Origin: Frateuria_A sp051900415
GTDB lineage: Bacteria; Pseudomonadota; Gammaproteobacteria; Xanthomonadales; Rhodanobacteraceae
DNA: 64,000 nt
NCBI RefSeq assembly: GCF_051900415.1
Contig: NZ_JBHZGL010000009.1
Coordinates: forward strand, 1-64,000
Reading direction: 5' to 3'
Below are positions 1 to 8,735 of the stretch, in pieces. How positions within the stretch are numbered: position 1 is the first letter of the stretch; each line of letters starts with the position of its first letter. The notes beneath the pieces are model-generated. The model did not search any database and was not told where the DNA came from. It was given only the letters and a program-made list of their open reading frames with translations. The position numbers and the translations under genes were made by a program.

Positions 1-427
1 GGATGGCTTCCCGCGAGCCCCGGCCCCCCACCCCAGCCCTCTCCCCGGAGGGGAGTGTGAGCCCGGTTTACGGCGCGGCGGATGCCGCACGCGCAAGCCG
101 CAGTTCCGCATACCGCCTGAGCCGCCGCCCCGCAGACAACCTCCTGCTCCCTCTCCCCTCCGGGGAGAGGGTTGGGGTGAGGGGCGGGGCTCGCGAAGAT
201 GTGGAACGACGCGGGGCTGGGGCTTTTTGCTCTCGGACGATCAGGGACTGCACGCGGATGGCTTCCCGCGAGCCCCGGCCCCCCACCCCAGCCCTCTCCC
301 CGGAGGGGAGAGTGAGCCCGGTTTACGGCGCGGCGGATGCCGCACGCGCAAGCCGCAGTTCCGCATACCGCCTGAGCCGCCGCCCCGCAGGACAACCTCC
401 TGCTCCCTCTCCCCTCCGGGGAGAGGG
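1..427. repeat. ~171-bp direct repeat, two copies, offset 255 bp
   Basis: Bases 1-171 and 256-427 are almost identical: I see one substitution and one inserted base. Each copy opens with a CCAGCCCTCTCCCCGGAGGGG arm-like motif and closes with the inverse motif CCCCTCCGGGGAGAGGG, so each copy is itself a long imperfect inverted repeat. A third, degenerate fragment (GCCCGGTTTACGGCGCG and a decayed CTCTCC motif) follows at about 428-500. Copy 1 may extend left of the window. No convincing gene lies in 1-493; open frames here are repeat-driven. The same motif recurs at 25837-25954 and 39245-39279. Confidence 0.85.
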
Positions 428-493
428 AGCCCGGTTTACGGCGCGAGGCGGGACAAGCTCCTGCCCCTCTCCTTTCCAGGGAGAGGTGCCTGT

Positions 494-1711
494 CTACGGC
501 ACGTTGGACGGATGCCGCTCGCGCAGGATCTTCACCACGTCGGGGAACGAGAACCAGTCGGGGATCTCGCTGCCTTCGCGCAGGCGCCGGCGCAGTTCGG
601 TTCCGGAGATGTCGCGCACCTCGTCGCTCGGCTCGACCTCGGTCGCCGGGATATAGGTGTCGCGGTTGACCGCGTACACCATGGCCGGAAACGGCACGAT
701 CCGGATGCCAAGTTCTTCCTGGTGCTGCTCCAGCAGTTGCTGGGCATCGTACGGGCCATAGAACGGCTTGCCGCTGGCGTCCTTGCCTGGCCCCGCGTGG
801 TCGCGCCCGACGATGAAGTGACTGGCGCCGTAATTTTTGCGGATGAGCGCGTGCCACATCGCCTCGCGCGGACCGCCCATGCGCATGGCCAGTGGCAGCA
901 GCGACAACTTCGCCTGCCCCTCCGGATAGTGCGAGAGCAATGCGCGGTAGCAGCGCACCCGGGTGGAGTAGTCGACATCGTCAGGCTTGGTGCGCCCGAC
1001 CGAGGGCTGGATCAGCAGTCTCGCACCCACCTGCTCGGCCGCGCGCAGGGTCAGTTCGCGGTGTGCGCGGTGCATCGGGTTGCGCGTCTGGAAGGCGACG
1101 ATACGGCGCCAGCCGTTGGCTTCGAACCACGCCCGCAGTTCGCGCGGTGTGTCGCGCAGCTCGGCGAAGTCCGGGTGCGCGGGCCGTTGCAGGCCCCGCA
1201 CGCGACCGCCCAGGTAGACCGGGCCGGTGCGGTCGAGCAGTTCGGCCACGCCCGGATGCGTGCGGTCGCTGGTGCCGAACACGCGCAGCGCTTCGTGCAG
1301 GCGGTCGGGCCAGTAGATGTCTTCCACGTCGAGCACCGCCAGCGCCACGCCCTCGCCATCACGCAGCACCACTTCGCTGCCCTGCGAGAGGTGGGCCGAG
1401 AACGCCTCGTCCACGTCCAGCGTGATCGGCATCGGCCACAGCGTGCCGTCGGAAAGGCGCATGTTCTCGACCACACCGTTGTAGTCGCTGCGGCCAAGGA
1501 AACCCTCCAGCGGCGAAAACGCGCCCGAGAGCAGCAGCTCCAGGTCGCACAGCTGGCGCGTGTTGAGCTGCAGCGATGGCAGGTCGTCGACGCGTGCGCC
1601 AAGCGCCTCGGCCTCCGCCGGGGGCAGGTAAAGGTCCTTGAGTACGCCGCCGTGCGGGGCGATCAAGCGGTCGGTGGCAGCCGTGTCGGCAGCGAGCGCA
1701 GTCACGTTCAT
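494..1711 (-). CDS. sat: Sulfate adenylyltransferase (ATP sulfurylase), single-chain type
   Basis: Makes adenosine 5'-phosphosulfate (APS) and pyrophosphate from ATP and sulfate, the first step of cytoplasmic sulfate assimilation. The 405-residue protein has the nucleotide-binding motif QTRNPMHRAH at residues 208-217 and GRDHAGPG at 302-309, both hallmarks of the Sat family rather than the CysDN heterodimer. The protein ends soon after the catalytic domain, so there is no fused APS kinase domain. The ATG at 1711 is preceded by GGAGGAGGGC, a strong ribosome binding site; an open frame continues upstream but overlaps cysH and reads as non-protein. It is the last gene of the cysJ-cysI-cysH-sat unit, 43 bp after cysH. 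Confidence 0.95.
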   Translation of the reverse strand: MNVTALAADTAATDRLIAPHGGVLKDLYLPPAEAEALGARVDDLPSLQLNTRQLCDLELLLSGAFSPLEGFLGRSDYNGVVENMRLSDGTLWPMPITLDVDEAFSAHLSQGSEVVLRDGEGVALAVLDVEDIYWPDRLHEALRVFGTSDRTHPGVAELLDRTGPVYLGGRVRGLQRPAHPDFAELRDTPRELRAWFEANGWRRIVAFQTRNPMHRAHRELTLRAAEQVGARLLIQPSVGRTKPDDVDYSTRVRCYRALLSHYPEGQAKLSLLPLAMRMGGPREAMWHALIRKNYGASHFIVGRDHAGPGKDASGKPFYGPYDAQQLLEQHQEELGIRIVPFPAMVYAVNRDTYIPATEVEPSDEVRDISGTELRRRLREGSEIPDWFSFPDVVKILRERHPSNVP

Positions 1712-1754
1712 GTGGCCCTCCTCCAGTCGCTGGGCGACTAGGCTAGTCCAAGGC

Positions 1755-2477
1755 TCAGAGGATGTTGTGCAGGCCGCATTCACGCGTGAGACCGAAGAAG
1801 CGGGTGTCCTGCGGATCCATGCCTGGCTCCCAGCGGTGGCTGGTATGCACGTCGCCGATCGAGGTGTAGCCCTGCTCCCACAGCGGGTGATACGGCAGGC
1901 CGTGACGCTTGAGGTAAAGGCCGACGTCGCGATCGGTCCAGTCGGCCAGCGGGTGGAATTTCCAGCGGCCGTTGCGGTGTTCGGCGAACTCCACGCCGGC
2001 GCGGGTGCTGGCCTGGCTGCGACGCAGCCCCGCGAACCAGCCGGCGGCGCCCAGTTCGGCCAGCGCGCGTTGCATGGGCTCGACCTTGCGCATCTGGTTG
2101 TAGCGGTCGATGCCCGCGACGCCCTGCTCCCACAGGCGGCCATGGCGGGCTTCCATCCAGCCCGGGCTGATCGCGGCCCGGTAGACCTTGAGGTTGAGCC
2201 TGAGGCGGTCGGTGAGCTCGTCGACGAAGCGGTAGGTTTCGGGAAACAGGTAGCCCGTGTCGATCAGCACCACCGGGAGCCAAGGCCGCTGGCGCGTGAC
2301 CAGGTGCAGCGACACGGCGGCCTGCGCGCCGAAACTGGACGAAAGCACGTGCTCGCCCGGTACGTGTTCCAGCGCCCAGGCGACGCGTGCCTCGGCATCG
2401 AGCCCTGCCAGGTGGGCGTTGATGTCGGCCAGCGCCTGCGGTTCGCCGATGGCCTCCCGCAGCAACGCCGCACTCAT
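1755..2477 (-). CDS. cysH: Phosphoadenylylsulfate (PAPS) reductase
   Basis: Reduces PAPS to sulfite with thioredoxin or glutaredoxin. The 240-residue protein has the N-terminal LSSSFGAQAAV nucleotide loop and the C-terminal catalytic ECGLH motif (Cys234). It lacks the paired CC and CxxC cysteines of iron-sulfur APS reductases: those sites read YNQMRKVEPM and SIGDVHTSH, as in the Escherichia coli PAPS enzyme. It therefore should need APS kinase, which is not in this window. Start ATG overlaps the cysI stop by four bases, indicating translational coupling. Confidence 0.93.
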   Translation of the reverse strand: MSAALLREAIGEPQALADINAHLAGLDAEARVAWALEHVPGEHVLSSSFGAQAAVSLHLVTRQRPWLPVVLIDTGYLFPETYRFVDELTDRLRLNLKVYRAAISPGWMEARHGRLWEQGVAGIDRYNQMRKVEPMQRALAELGAAGWFAGLRRSQASTRAGVEFAEHRNGRWKFHPLADWTDRDVGLYLKRHGLPYHPLWEQGYTSIGDVHTSHRWEPGMDPQDTRFFGLTRECGLHNIL

Positions 2478-4159
2478 GCGACCACCTCGGCGGGAATGCG
2501 ACGCGGGGGTGCCAGCACGCCGCTGCGCAGCAGGAAATCACCGAAACCCTCGTCCTGCACCCGCTCGGCCGCATAGCGCGCGAACAACGCATCGAGCGCG
2601 TCGAGGATCGCCGCCTCGTCGACGTTCTCGCGATAGGGACGATTCAACCGCTGGCCCGCGAAATCCGCGCCCAGGCGCAGGTCGTAGCGGCCGGGCGCGC
2701 GACCGACCAGCGCGATTTCGCCGAGGTACGGCCGCGAGCAGCCGTTCGGGCAGCCGGACAGGCGCAGCAGGATCGGCGCATCGAGCAGGCCGTGGCGGCC
2801 CAGTTGCGCTTCCAGCTTGTCGAGGATCGTGGGCAGGTAACGCTCGCTTTCGGCCATCGCCAGGCCGCAGGTCGGCAGCGCCACGCAGGCGATGGCGTGG
2901 CGGCGGATCGCGCTCTGCTGGCGGTAGTCGTCCAGGCCATGCGCGGCGACGATCGCGTCGATGCGCTCGCGGTCGGTCGCGTCGACGTTGGCGACGATCA
3001 CGTTCTGGTTACAGGTCAGGCGGAAATCGCCGGTGTGTACGTTCGCCAACTCGCGCATGCCAGTGAGCAGGCGGTGTTCATCACGATCGACCAGCCGACC
3101 CGATTCGATGTGCAACGTCAGGTGCCAGCGCCCGTCCTGGCCCTGCTGCCAGCCGTAGCGATCGCCGTTGTGCTCGAAGCGGTACGGGCGCGCGGGCTGC
3201 AGGGCGAAGCCCAGGCGCTGCTCGAGTTCCGTCTTGAACGCGTCGGTGCCGCGGCGATCCAGCGTGTACTTGAGTCGGGCATGCCTGCGCTCGCCACGAT
3301 CGCCCCAGTCGCGCTGGATGGCGATGATCTGCTCGGCGGCATCGCGCAACTGCTCCGGCGTGACGAACCCGATCACCTCGGCCAGCCGCGGGTAGGTCGT
3401 CGGATCGCCATGGGTGGCGCCCATGCCGCCGCCGACCGCCAGGTTGAAGCCGGCAAGCCGGCCGTCCTCGGCGATCGCAATCAGACCGAGGTCCTGCGCG
3501 AACACGTCGATGTCGTTGAGCGGCGGGATCGCCAGGCCGATCTTGAACTTGCGCGGCAGGTAGGTGCGGCCGTAGAGCGGCTCGGGCTCCGGTTCGCCAA
3601 CCAGCTTTTCCCCGTCGAGCCAGAGCTCGTGGTAGGCGGTGGTTTTCGGCGCCAGTTCTTCGGAAAGTTTAGCGGCCCACGCATAGGCCTCGGCATGTGC
3701 CGCGGATTGCACCGGCAGCGGCGTGCTCACCACGTTGCGCAGTACGTCGCCGCAAGCCGCGATCGTGCTCGCCATGGCGTGGTTGATCGCCGCGATGGTG
3801 GGTTTGAGGTCGTGCTTGAGGATGCCGTGCCACTGGAAGGTCTGGCGCGTGGTGATGCGCAGGCCGCTGCTCGCGCAGTCGCGGGCGAGCCGGTCGAATA
3901 CCAGCCATTGCGCCGGCGTGACCACGCCGCCGGGCAGGCGTGCGCGCAGCATGAAGCTGTAGAGCGGCTCCAGTTTCTGGCGGCGGCGCTCGTCGCGCAG
4001 GTCGCGGTCGTCCTGCTGGTAGCTGCCGTGGAACTTGAGCAGCTTGGTGTCGGCCTCGGCGATCGCACCGGTGACCGGATCGGCCAGGCCGTCGGCGATG
4101 GAGCCGCGCAACTGGCGGCTGTTGTCCTTGAGGTGTTCGAGTTCGGAGAGCGCTGGCAT
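2474..4159 (-). CDS. cysI: Sulfite reductase hemoprotein beta subunit
   Basis: Catalyses six-electron reduction of sulfite to sulfide on a siroheme-[4Fe-4S] centre, receiving electrons from CysJ. The 561-residue protein has the cluster/siroheme cysteines as C-x5-C (in IACVALPTCG, around residue 420) and C-x3-C (in SGCPNGCSRP, around residue 470), the family signature. The start chosen is the ATG at 4159 (MPALSELEHLKDN), two bases after the cysJ stop; the open frame extends about 50 codons further but only as a shadow of cysJ. Length matches the family (about 560-570). Confidence 0.95.
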   Translation of the reverse strand: MPALSELEHLKDNSRQLRGSIADGLADPVTGAIAEADTKLLKFHGSYQQDDRDLRDERRRQKLEPLYSFMLRARLPGGVVTPAQWLVFDRLARDCASSGLRITTRQTFQWHGILKHDLKPTIAAINHAMASTIAACGDVLRNVVSTPLPVQSAAHAEAYAWAAKLSEELAPKTTAYHELWLDGEKLVGEPEPEPLYGRTYLPRKFKIGLAIPPLNDIDVFAQDLGLIAIAEDGRLAGFNLAVGGGMGATHGDPTTYPRLAEVIGFVTPEQLRDAAEQIIAIQRDWGDRGERRHARLKYTLDRRGTDAFKTELEQRLGFALQPARPYRFEHNGDRYGWQQGQDGRWHLTLHIESGRLVDRDEHRLLTGMRELANVHTGDFRLTCNQNVIVANVDATDRERIDAIVAAHGLDDYRQQSAIRRHAIACVALPTCGLAMAESERYLPTILDKLEAQLGRHGLLDAPILLRLSGCPNGCSRPYLGEIALVGRAPGRYDLRLGADFAGQRLNRPYRENVDEAAILDALDALFARYAAERVQDEGFGDFLLRSGVLAPPRRIPAEVVA

Positions 4160-4161
4160 GG

Positions 4162-5973
4162 TCAGTACACGTCGCGGGCGTAGCGCCCCTGGGTGAGGAG
4201 GTCGGCGAGCCACTCGCGGGCCGCGTCGGGGGAATGGCCGCCATGCGCGACGGCGATGTCGATGAGAGTCGCGTGCACGTCCTTCGCCATGTGGTTTGCA
4301 TCGCCGCACACGTACAGGTGGGCGCCGCCTTCGAGCCAGGCGTAAAGCTCCCTGCCCTGCTCGCGCAGGCGGTCCTGCACGTAGGTCTTTTCAGCGCCAT
4401 CGCGTGAGAACGCCAGGTCGAGGCGGTGCAGCGCGCCGGCCTTCAGCGCCTCCTGCCATTCGACCTGATAGAGGAAGTCGCGGGTGAAATGACGGTTGCC
4501 GAAGACCAGCCAGTTGCGGCCGCGCGCACCGGTTTCGCGGCGGTCCTGCACGAACGCGCGGAACGGCGCCACGCCGGTACCCGGGCCGATCATGATGATG
4601 TCGCGGCTGTCGTCCGCGGGCAGCCGGAAGCGGTCGTTGGCCTCGATGAACACGGGCACGGTGGCGTCCTCTTGCGCCGACGAGAGAAAGGCCGATGCCG
4701 CGCCCCAATGCGGTGCGCCGTAGGCGTCGTACTCGACCCGCGCAACCGTGAGGTGCACTTCTTCCTCGCCCACTGCCCGCGCGCTTGATGCGATCGAATA
4801 CAGGCGCGGCGTGAGCGGACGCAGGGCGGCGACGAGATCTTCCGCGCGCCATGCCGCGCGGTAGCGGCGCAGCAGGTCGATCGGCTGGTGGCTGGCCAGA
4901 AGCTCGGCGAAGGACGCCGCGTTCTCCTTGCGCAGCACGCGCATCAGGTCGGCATGTCCACTGGCGGCCGCGTGCGCGGCAACGAAGGTGCGGGTGAGCC
5001 GGGTCATTTCGCGCTCGCGGCCCAGCCATTGCGCGAGTGGCAGCGTGCGGCCCCCGTGGGTGACCTCCTGCGCGTCGTCGAGGCGCAAGGCCTGCAGCCA
5101 CTGTTCGACCAGCGCGGGCGGGTTGGTCGGCCAGATGCCGATCGCGTCGCCGGGCGCGTAGCGCAGGCCGGAGCCTTCCAGCGAGAGCTCCAGGTGGTGT
5201 ACAGCGCGTTCGCTGTCGCGCGACACGATGCGCTGGTTGGCCAGCACGGTGGCGGCAAAGGGCTGCTCGCGCGAATGCGTGTTGCGCGTGGGCAACGCAT
5301 GTACGGTGGCACTTCGCGCGGCGGACGCAGGCGTGCCCAGCGCCTCGCGGGCCTGTTCCAGCGCCTTGGACGACCACGGCACGGCAACCTGGTCGATGTC
5401 GACGTCCGCCTCGCCCAGTGGCGCCAACCGGTCGGCGCCGAGTTCGGCCAGGCGTGCGTCGAGCTGGCGCCCGATCGCGCAGAACTGGGGATAGCTCGAA
5501 TCGCCCAGGCCCAGCACGGCGTAGTGCAGGCCCGGCAACCGGGGGGCGCGCTTGCCGGCAAGGAACTCGACGAAGCCGCGGGCGTCGTCCGGCGGCTCGC
5601 CCTCGCCCTGGGTGCTGATCACGATCAGCAGGTGGGATTCCTTCGCCAGATCGCGCTGCGGGTAGGCATCCGCGCGCAGCAGCCGCACCGGCATGCCGGC
5701 CGATTCGCTGCGCGCCGCCAGTTGTTCGGCCAGGCGCTTGGCGTTGCCGGTCTGGCTGCCGTAGAGAATCGTCAACCGCGGCGCCGTCGCGGTACCGGCG
5801 TGCGCATCGGCCGGGCTGGCGCCACGCTGAGCCTGACCCGCCCGGGAGGCGCTCCAGGCGGCTACCCAGTAGAGCTCTTCCGGCGCCAGGCCTTCGGCCA
5901 ACCGGGCGAGCAAGGCCGTCTTTTCCGGGGTAAGAATGGCGGGCAAGTGCTCCGGAGCAACCAGGGCGTTCAC
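4162..5973 (-). CDS. cysJ: Sulfite reductase flavoprotein alpha subunit
   Basis: Passes electrons from NADPH through FAD and FMN to the CysI hemoprotein. The 603-residue protein has an N-terminal flavodoxin domain (YGSQTGNAKRLAEQ), an FAD-binding module with RLYSIASS, and an NADPH-binding domain with GPGTGVAPFRAF, ending in the aromatic family terminus. I chose the GTG at 5973 (VNALVAPEHLP), preceded by AAAAGGACAAG; the longer frame to 6117 has no family-like sequence. It is the first gene of the operon and is divergent from a TauE-type gene with a 14-bp palindrome between them. Confidence 0.92.
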   Translation of the reverse strand: MNALVAPEHLPAILTPEKTALLARLAEGLAPEELYWVAAWSASRAGQAQRGASPADAHAGTATAPRLTILYGSQTGNAKRLAEQLAARSESAGMPVRLLRADAYPQRDLAKESHLLIVISTQGEGEPPDDARGFVEFLAGKRAPRLPGLHYAVLGLGDSSYPQFCAIGRQLDARLAELGADRLAPLGEADVDIDQVAVPWSSKALEQAREALGTPASAARSATVHALPTRNTHSREQPFAATVLANQRIVSRDSERAVHHLELSLEGSGLRYAPGDAIGIWPTNPPALVEQWLQALRLDDAQEVTHGGRTLPLAQWLGREREMTRLTRTFVAAHAAASGHADLMRVLRKENAASFAELLASHQPIDLLRRYRAAWRAEDLVAALRPLTPRLYSIASSARAVGEEEVHLTVARVEYDAYGAPHWGAASAFLSSAQEDATVPVFIEANDRFRLPADDSRDIIMIGPGTGVAPFRAFVQDRRETGARGRNWLVFGNRHFTRDFLYQVEWQEALKAGALHRLDLAFSRDGAEKTYVQDRLREQGRELYAWLEGGAHLYVCGDANHMAKDVHATLIDIAVAHGGHSPDAAREWLADLLTQGRYARDVY

Positions 5974-5986
5974 GTTGTCTTGTCCT

Positions 5987-6000
5987 TTTGGACGTCCAAA
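5987..6000. promoter_or_regulatory. Perfect 14-bp palindrome upstream of cysJ
   Basis: TTTGGACGTCCAAA is a perfect dyad 14 bp upstream of the cysJ GTG and 137 bp upstream of the divergent exporter start. It satisfies the T-N11-A spacing of LysR-type boxes, so a CysB/Cbl-type operator is possible, but I cannot show which protein binds. Its closeness to the cysJ start suggests it lies in or just downstream of the core promoter. Confidence 0.45.
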
Positions 6001-6137
6001 TGTGGGGCCCGGACAATCTAGGGCGCGGTGGTCGCGCCAGGGAAAGGACAGCTCGGCATGTGGATATACCAGCCCCTTATTTCCGCGCATGGGCGGCGCC
6101 TTCGATACTCTCGCCACCCCTTCGCCCGGGCGTATCG

Positions 6138-6887
6138 ATGACGATTCCCGCCGAATTCCTCACTTTCGCCGCCGTCGGCGCACTGGCCCAGCTGGTCGAC
6201 GGCGCGCTGGGCATGGCCTATGGCGTGGCCTCTGCGGCGATGCTGCTGGGTCTGGGCGTGCCGCCGGTCACCGCGACCGCGAGCGTGCACCAGGCCGAGG
6301 CTTTCACCTGCGGCGCCTCGGGCCTGAGCCACTGGCTCGCCGGCAACGTGCGCTGGCGATTGTTCTGGGTGCTGGCGATCCCGGGCGTGATCGGCGCGGT
6401 CATCGGCGCCGCGGTGGTGGTGCACGTGCCGGCCGACTGGATGCGGCTGGCGTTGACGCCCTACCTGCTCGGCATGGGCGTGTTTCTGCTGATGCGCGGC
6501 GCGCTGGGCCGGCCGCCTGGCCCGGATGTGCCCCGCGGCACTCCCGTACTCGGCCTGGGCGCGGGCTTTGCCGACGCGATCGCCGGCGGCGGCTGGAGCG
6601 CGCTTACCGTCACCACGCTGGTCGCGCGCGGCGCCACGCCGCGGATGGTGATCGGCACGGTGCATCTGGCCAAGTGCGTGGTGAGCATCGCCGCCAGCGT
6701 GAGCTTCCTGCTGATGATCGGCCTCAGCCATGGTACGGCCGTGTTGGGCCTGATCGCCGGCGGCGTCGTGGCCGCGCCGGTGGGCGCGATCTTCGCGCGG
6801 CGCATGCCGGCACGAGTGGCTACGGTGCTGGCGGCGATCGCGGTGTTGGGCCTGGGCGTCAATAACGTGGTCAAGGCCTTCGGCTAG
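6138..6887 (+). CDS. TauE/SafE-family membrane exporter
   Basis: Predicted inner-membrane carrier of 249 residues with about seven to eight hydrophobic segments arranged as two similar halves; each half opens with a glycine/alanine-rich segment (GALAQLVDGALGMAYG and LGAGFADAIAGGGWSALT), which is the TauE/SafE (DUF81) signature. Family members export sulfite, sulfoacetate or related anions. Divergent placement next to the sulfite reductase operon suggests sulfite or sulfur-anion export, but the substrate is inference. Start ATG at 6138 follows GCGTATCG; an in-frame upstream ATG at 5988 would overlap the cysJ promoter and encodes no family sequence. Confidence 0.85.
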   Translation: MTIPAEFLTFAAVGALAQLVDGALGMAYGVASAAMLLGLGVPPVTATASVHQAEAFTCGASGLSHWLAGNVRWRLFWVLAIPGVIGAVIGAAVVVHVPADWMRLALTPYLLGMGVFLLMRGALGRPPGPDVPRGTPVLGLGAGFADAIAGGGWSALTVTTLVARGATPRMVIGTVHLAKCVVSIAASVSFLLMIGLSHGTAVLGLIAGGVVAAPVGAIFARRMPARVATVLAAIAVLGLGVNNVVKAFG

Positions 6888-6899
6888 GCCGGCACCTTG

Positions 6900-6957
6900 C
6901 AGGAGCGAGCCCTGTGCGCGGCCGCCATGCACCCGGTCGCGCACGGTGCGCTCCTAC
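6900..6957. repeat. REP-like imperfect inverted repeat (GTCGCGCAC..GTGCGCTCCTA family)
   Basis: Left arm CAGGAGCGAGCCCTGTGCGCG (6900-6920) and right arm GTCGCGCACGGTGCGCTCCTAC (6936-6957) are imperfect inverse copies. A near copy of the right arm occurs at 44674-44697. It sits in the short gap between the exporter gene and roxA. Confidence 0.7.
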
Positions 6958-6985
6958 TGGACCTTCGCGCTCTTACAATGTCGCG

Positions 6986-8167
6986 ATGAACGATCATCCC
7001 ATCGAAGTCCGCGGCTCGACGAAGCAGCCACTGGGCATGTCGCCCGCGCAATTCCTGCGCGACTACTGGCAGAAGCGCCCGCTGCTTATCCGCAACGCCT
7101 TCCCCGACTTCCAGCCGCCGCTGCAGCCGGATGACCTGGGCGGCCTGGCCTGCGAAGAAGGCGCCCTGTCGCGGTTGATCATCCACGATGAGGCGCGCGA
7201 GCGCTGGTCGGTGAAGACCGGCCCGCTGGACGAGGCCGACTTCTCCCGCACCCCCGACGGCAACTGGACCCTGCTGGTCCAGGACGTGGACAAGTGGGAT
7301 GCCGACGTGGCGCAGCTGCTGGAGCATTTCCGCTTCCTGCCGAGCTGGCGCATCGACGACGTGATGGTCTCCTACGCCGAGCCGGGTGGTGGCGTCGGCG
7401 CGCACGTGGACCAGTACGACGTGTTCCTGGTCCAGGGCCTGGGGCAGCGCCATTGGGCGATCAGCACCGACCCCGGCGCTCCGAAGGACTTCCGCCCCGA
7501 CATCGAACTCAAGCAACTGGTGCATTTCGAGCCCACCCACGAATGGCTGCTCGAACCGGGCGACATGCTCTACCTGCCGCCGGGCGTGCCGCACGATGGC
7601 GTCGCCTTCGGCGGCCCATGCATGACCTTCTCGATCGGCATGCGCGCGCCGTCGCAGGCGGAACTCACCGGCGACCTGGCCGACTATCTCGCCGAGCGGT
7701 TGGACGATTCACAACGCTATACCGACGCCGACCTCGCGCCCGCGCGTTCCGCCGGCGAGATCGACACCGCCGCCCTCGAGCGCTTGCGCAGCACCCTGCC
7801 CTTCGCCGGTGCGCTGGACGAAGAAAGCCTGCGCGACTGGTTCGGCCGCTTCATCACTCGCTACCGCAACGCGCAAACGCCCGCGCTGCCGGCCAAGTCG
7901 ACGACCCTGGCCGCGTTGCGCAAGCGCCTCGAGGGCGGCGCGGCACTGCTGCGCCACCCCTGGTCCCGGCTGGCCTGGAGCCGCAGCCGGCGCGCGGCCG
8001 TGCTGTTCGCCAACGGCCAGGCGTATGCCGCCCCCGCCGAACTGGCCCGGCGCCTGTGCGCCGAGCGGTCGCTTTCCTTCGAGGACATGCCCGGCGACGA
8101 CGCCCTTGCCGTGTTGCTGGCGCTGGTAAACGACGGCCACCTCGTTCCCCACAAGGGCCGCCGGTGA
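6986..8167 (+). CDS. roxA: Cupin 2-oxoglutarate oxygenase, ribosomal protein L16 arginine hydroxylase (RoxA/YcfD-like)
   Basis: Fe(II)/2-oxoglutarate-dependent JmjC-like oxygenase; the characterised family member YcfD hydroxylates an arginine of ribosomal protein L16. The 393-residue protein has the metal ligands His140-x-Asp142 (GAHVDQYDVF) and His203 (PPGVPHDGV), preceded by the family N-terminus SPAQFLRDYWQKRPLLIRNAF, and a C-terminal winged-helix-like region. ATG at 6986 was chosen because the upstream frame crosses a repeat. The next gene starts inside its stop codon (GTGA). Confidence 0.88.
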   Translation: MNDHPIEVRGSTKQPLGMSPAQFLRDYWQKRPLLIRNAFPDFQPPLQPDDLGGLACEEGALSRLIIHDEARERWSVKTGPLDEADFSRTPDGNWTLLVQDVDKWDADVAQLLEHFRFLPSWRIDDVMVSYAEPGGGVGAHVDQYDVFLVQGLGQRHWAISTDPGAPKDFRPDIELKQLVHFEPTHEWLLEPGDMLYLPPGVPHDGVAFGGPCMTFSIGMRAPSQAELTGDLADYLAERLDDSQRYTDADLAPARSAGEIDTAALERLRSTLPFAGALDEESLRDWFGRFITRYRNAQTPALPAKSTTLAALRKRLEGGAALLRHPWSRLAWSRSRRAAVLFANGQAYAAPAELARRLCAERSLSFEDMPGDDALAVLLALVNDGHLVPHKGRR

Positions 8168-8664
8168 CGGACGATCCCGCCGCGATCGAGGCACTGCCCG
8201 CCGGCGACGCGGCCGAACTCGCGTCCGCGCGGCTCGCACTGCTGGCGTCGGCACGTCGCCAGGTGGACATCCGGGTACCGCGACTGGATGACTCGCTCTA
8301 CGCCAGCCAGGAAGACATGGCCGAGCTTCGCCGCATCGCCACCTCCGGCCGTGGCGCGCAGATCCGCCTGTTGCTCGGCGATCCGGGCATGGCGTTGCGC
8401 GATGGCCACCGGTTGATCCTGCTGATGCAACGGTTGCCCAGCGTGATCCAGGTGCGCATGCCGGTCGACGAGCTTGACCTGGGCAACCCTTCCGCCTGCC
8501 TGCTCACCGACGGCGGCGGCTACCTGTTCCAGCCCGACGCCGAACGTTCGCAGGGCCGTGCGGCACGAATCGACCGCCCCGGCTATGTGCCGTTGCGCCA
8601 GCAGTTCGACGAGATGTGGGAGCGTGCCGAGCGGGCCCGCATGCTGCAGCCGCTGGATCTGTAG
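8164..8664 (+). CDS. Conserved hypothetical protein coupled to roxA
   Basis: A 166-residue protein that starts at a GTG overlapping the roxA stop by four bases. The sequence ARRQVDIRVPRLDDSLY, then RIATSGRGAQIRLLLGD and a GYLFQPDAERSQGRAARIDRP region, resembles a phospholipase-D-like fold without the HKD catalytic motif and recalls the DUF7931 family; that name is from memory and should be treated as tentative. No signal peptide or membrane segment is visible. Tight coupling suggests a role linked to RoxA or ribosome modification, but no function can be assigned. Confidence 0.75.
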   Translation: MTDDPAAIEALPAGDAAELASARLALLASARRQVDIRVPRLDDSLYASQEDMAELRRIATSGRGAQIRLLLGDPGMALRDGHRLILLMQRLPSVIQVRMPVDELDLGNPSACLLTDGGGYLFQPDAERSQGRAARIDRPGYVPLRQQFDEMWERAERARMLQPLDL

Positions 8665-8705
8665 CCGGGCGGGGGTGGGTTTGGGCCCATCCTGTCGTGC
8701 CCGAG

Positions 8706-8735
8706 AAAAGCCGTGGGCTGAAGCCCGCCCTACAG
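8706..8735. repeat. Small palindromic repeat (GTGGGCTgaAGCCC family)
   Basis: CCGTGGGCTGAAGCCCGCCCTACAG contains the short stem GGGCT/AGCCC. It lies between convergent genes, and longer two-armed versions are at 33036-33135 and 60170-60241. Confidence 0.55.

Noticed and set aside
1..493. CRISPR array or protein-coding gene in the repeat region
   Set aside because: Only two long copies exist, with palindromic arms and no regular spacers; predicted peptides are Pro/Arg-rich repeat products.
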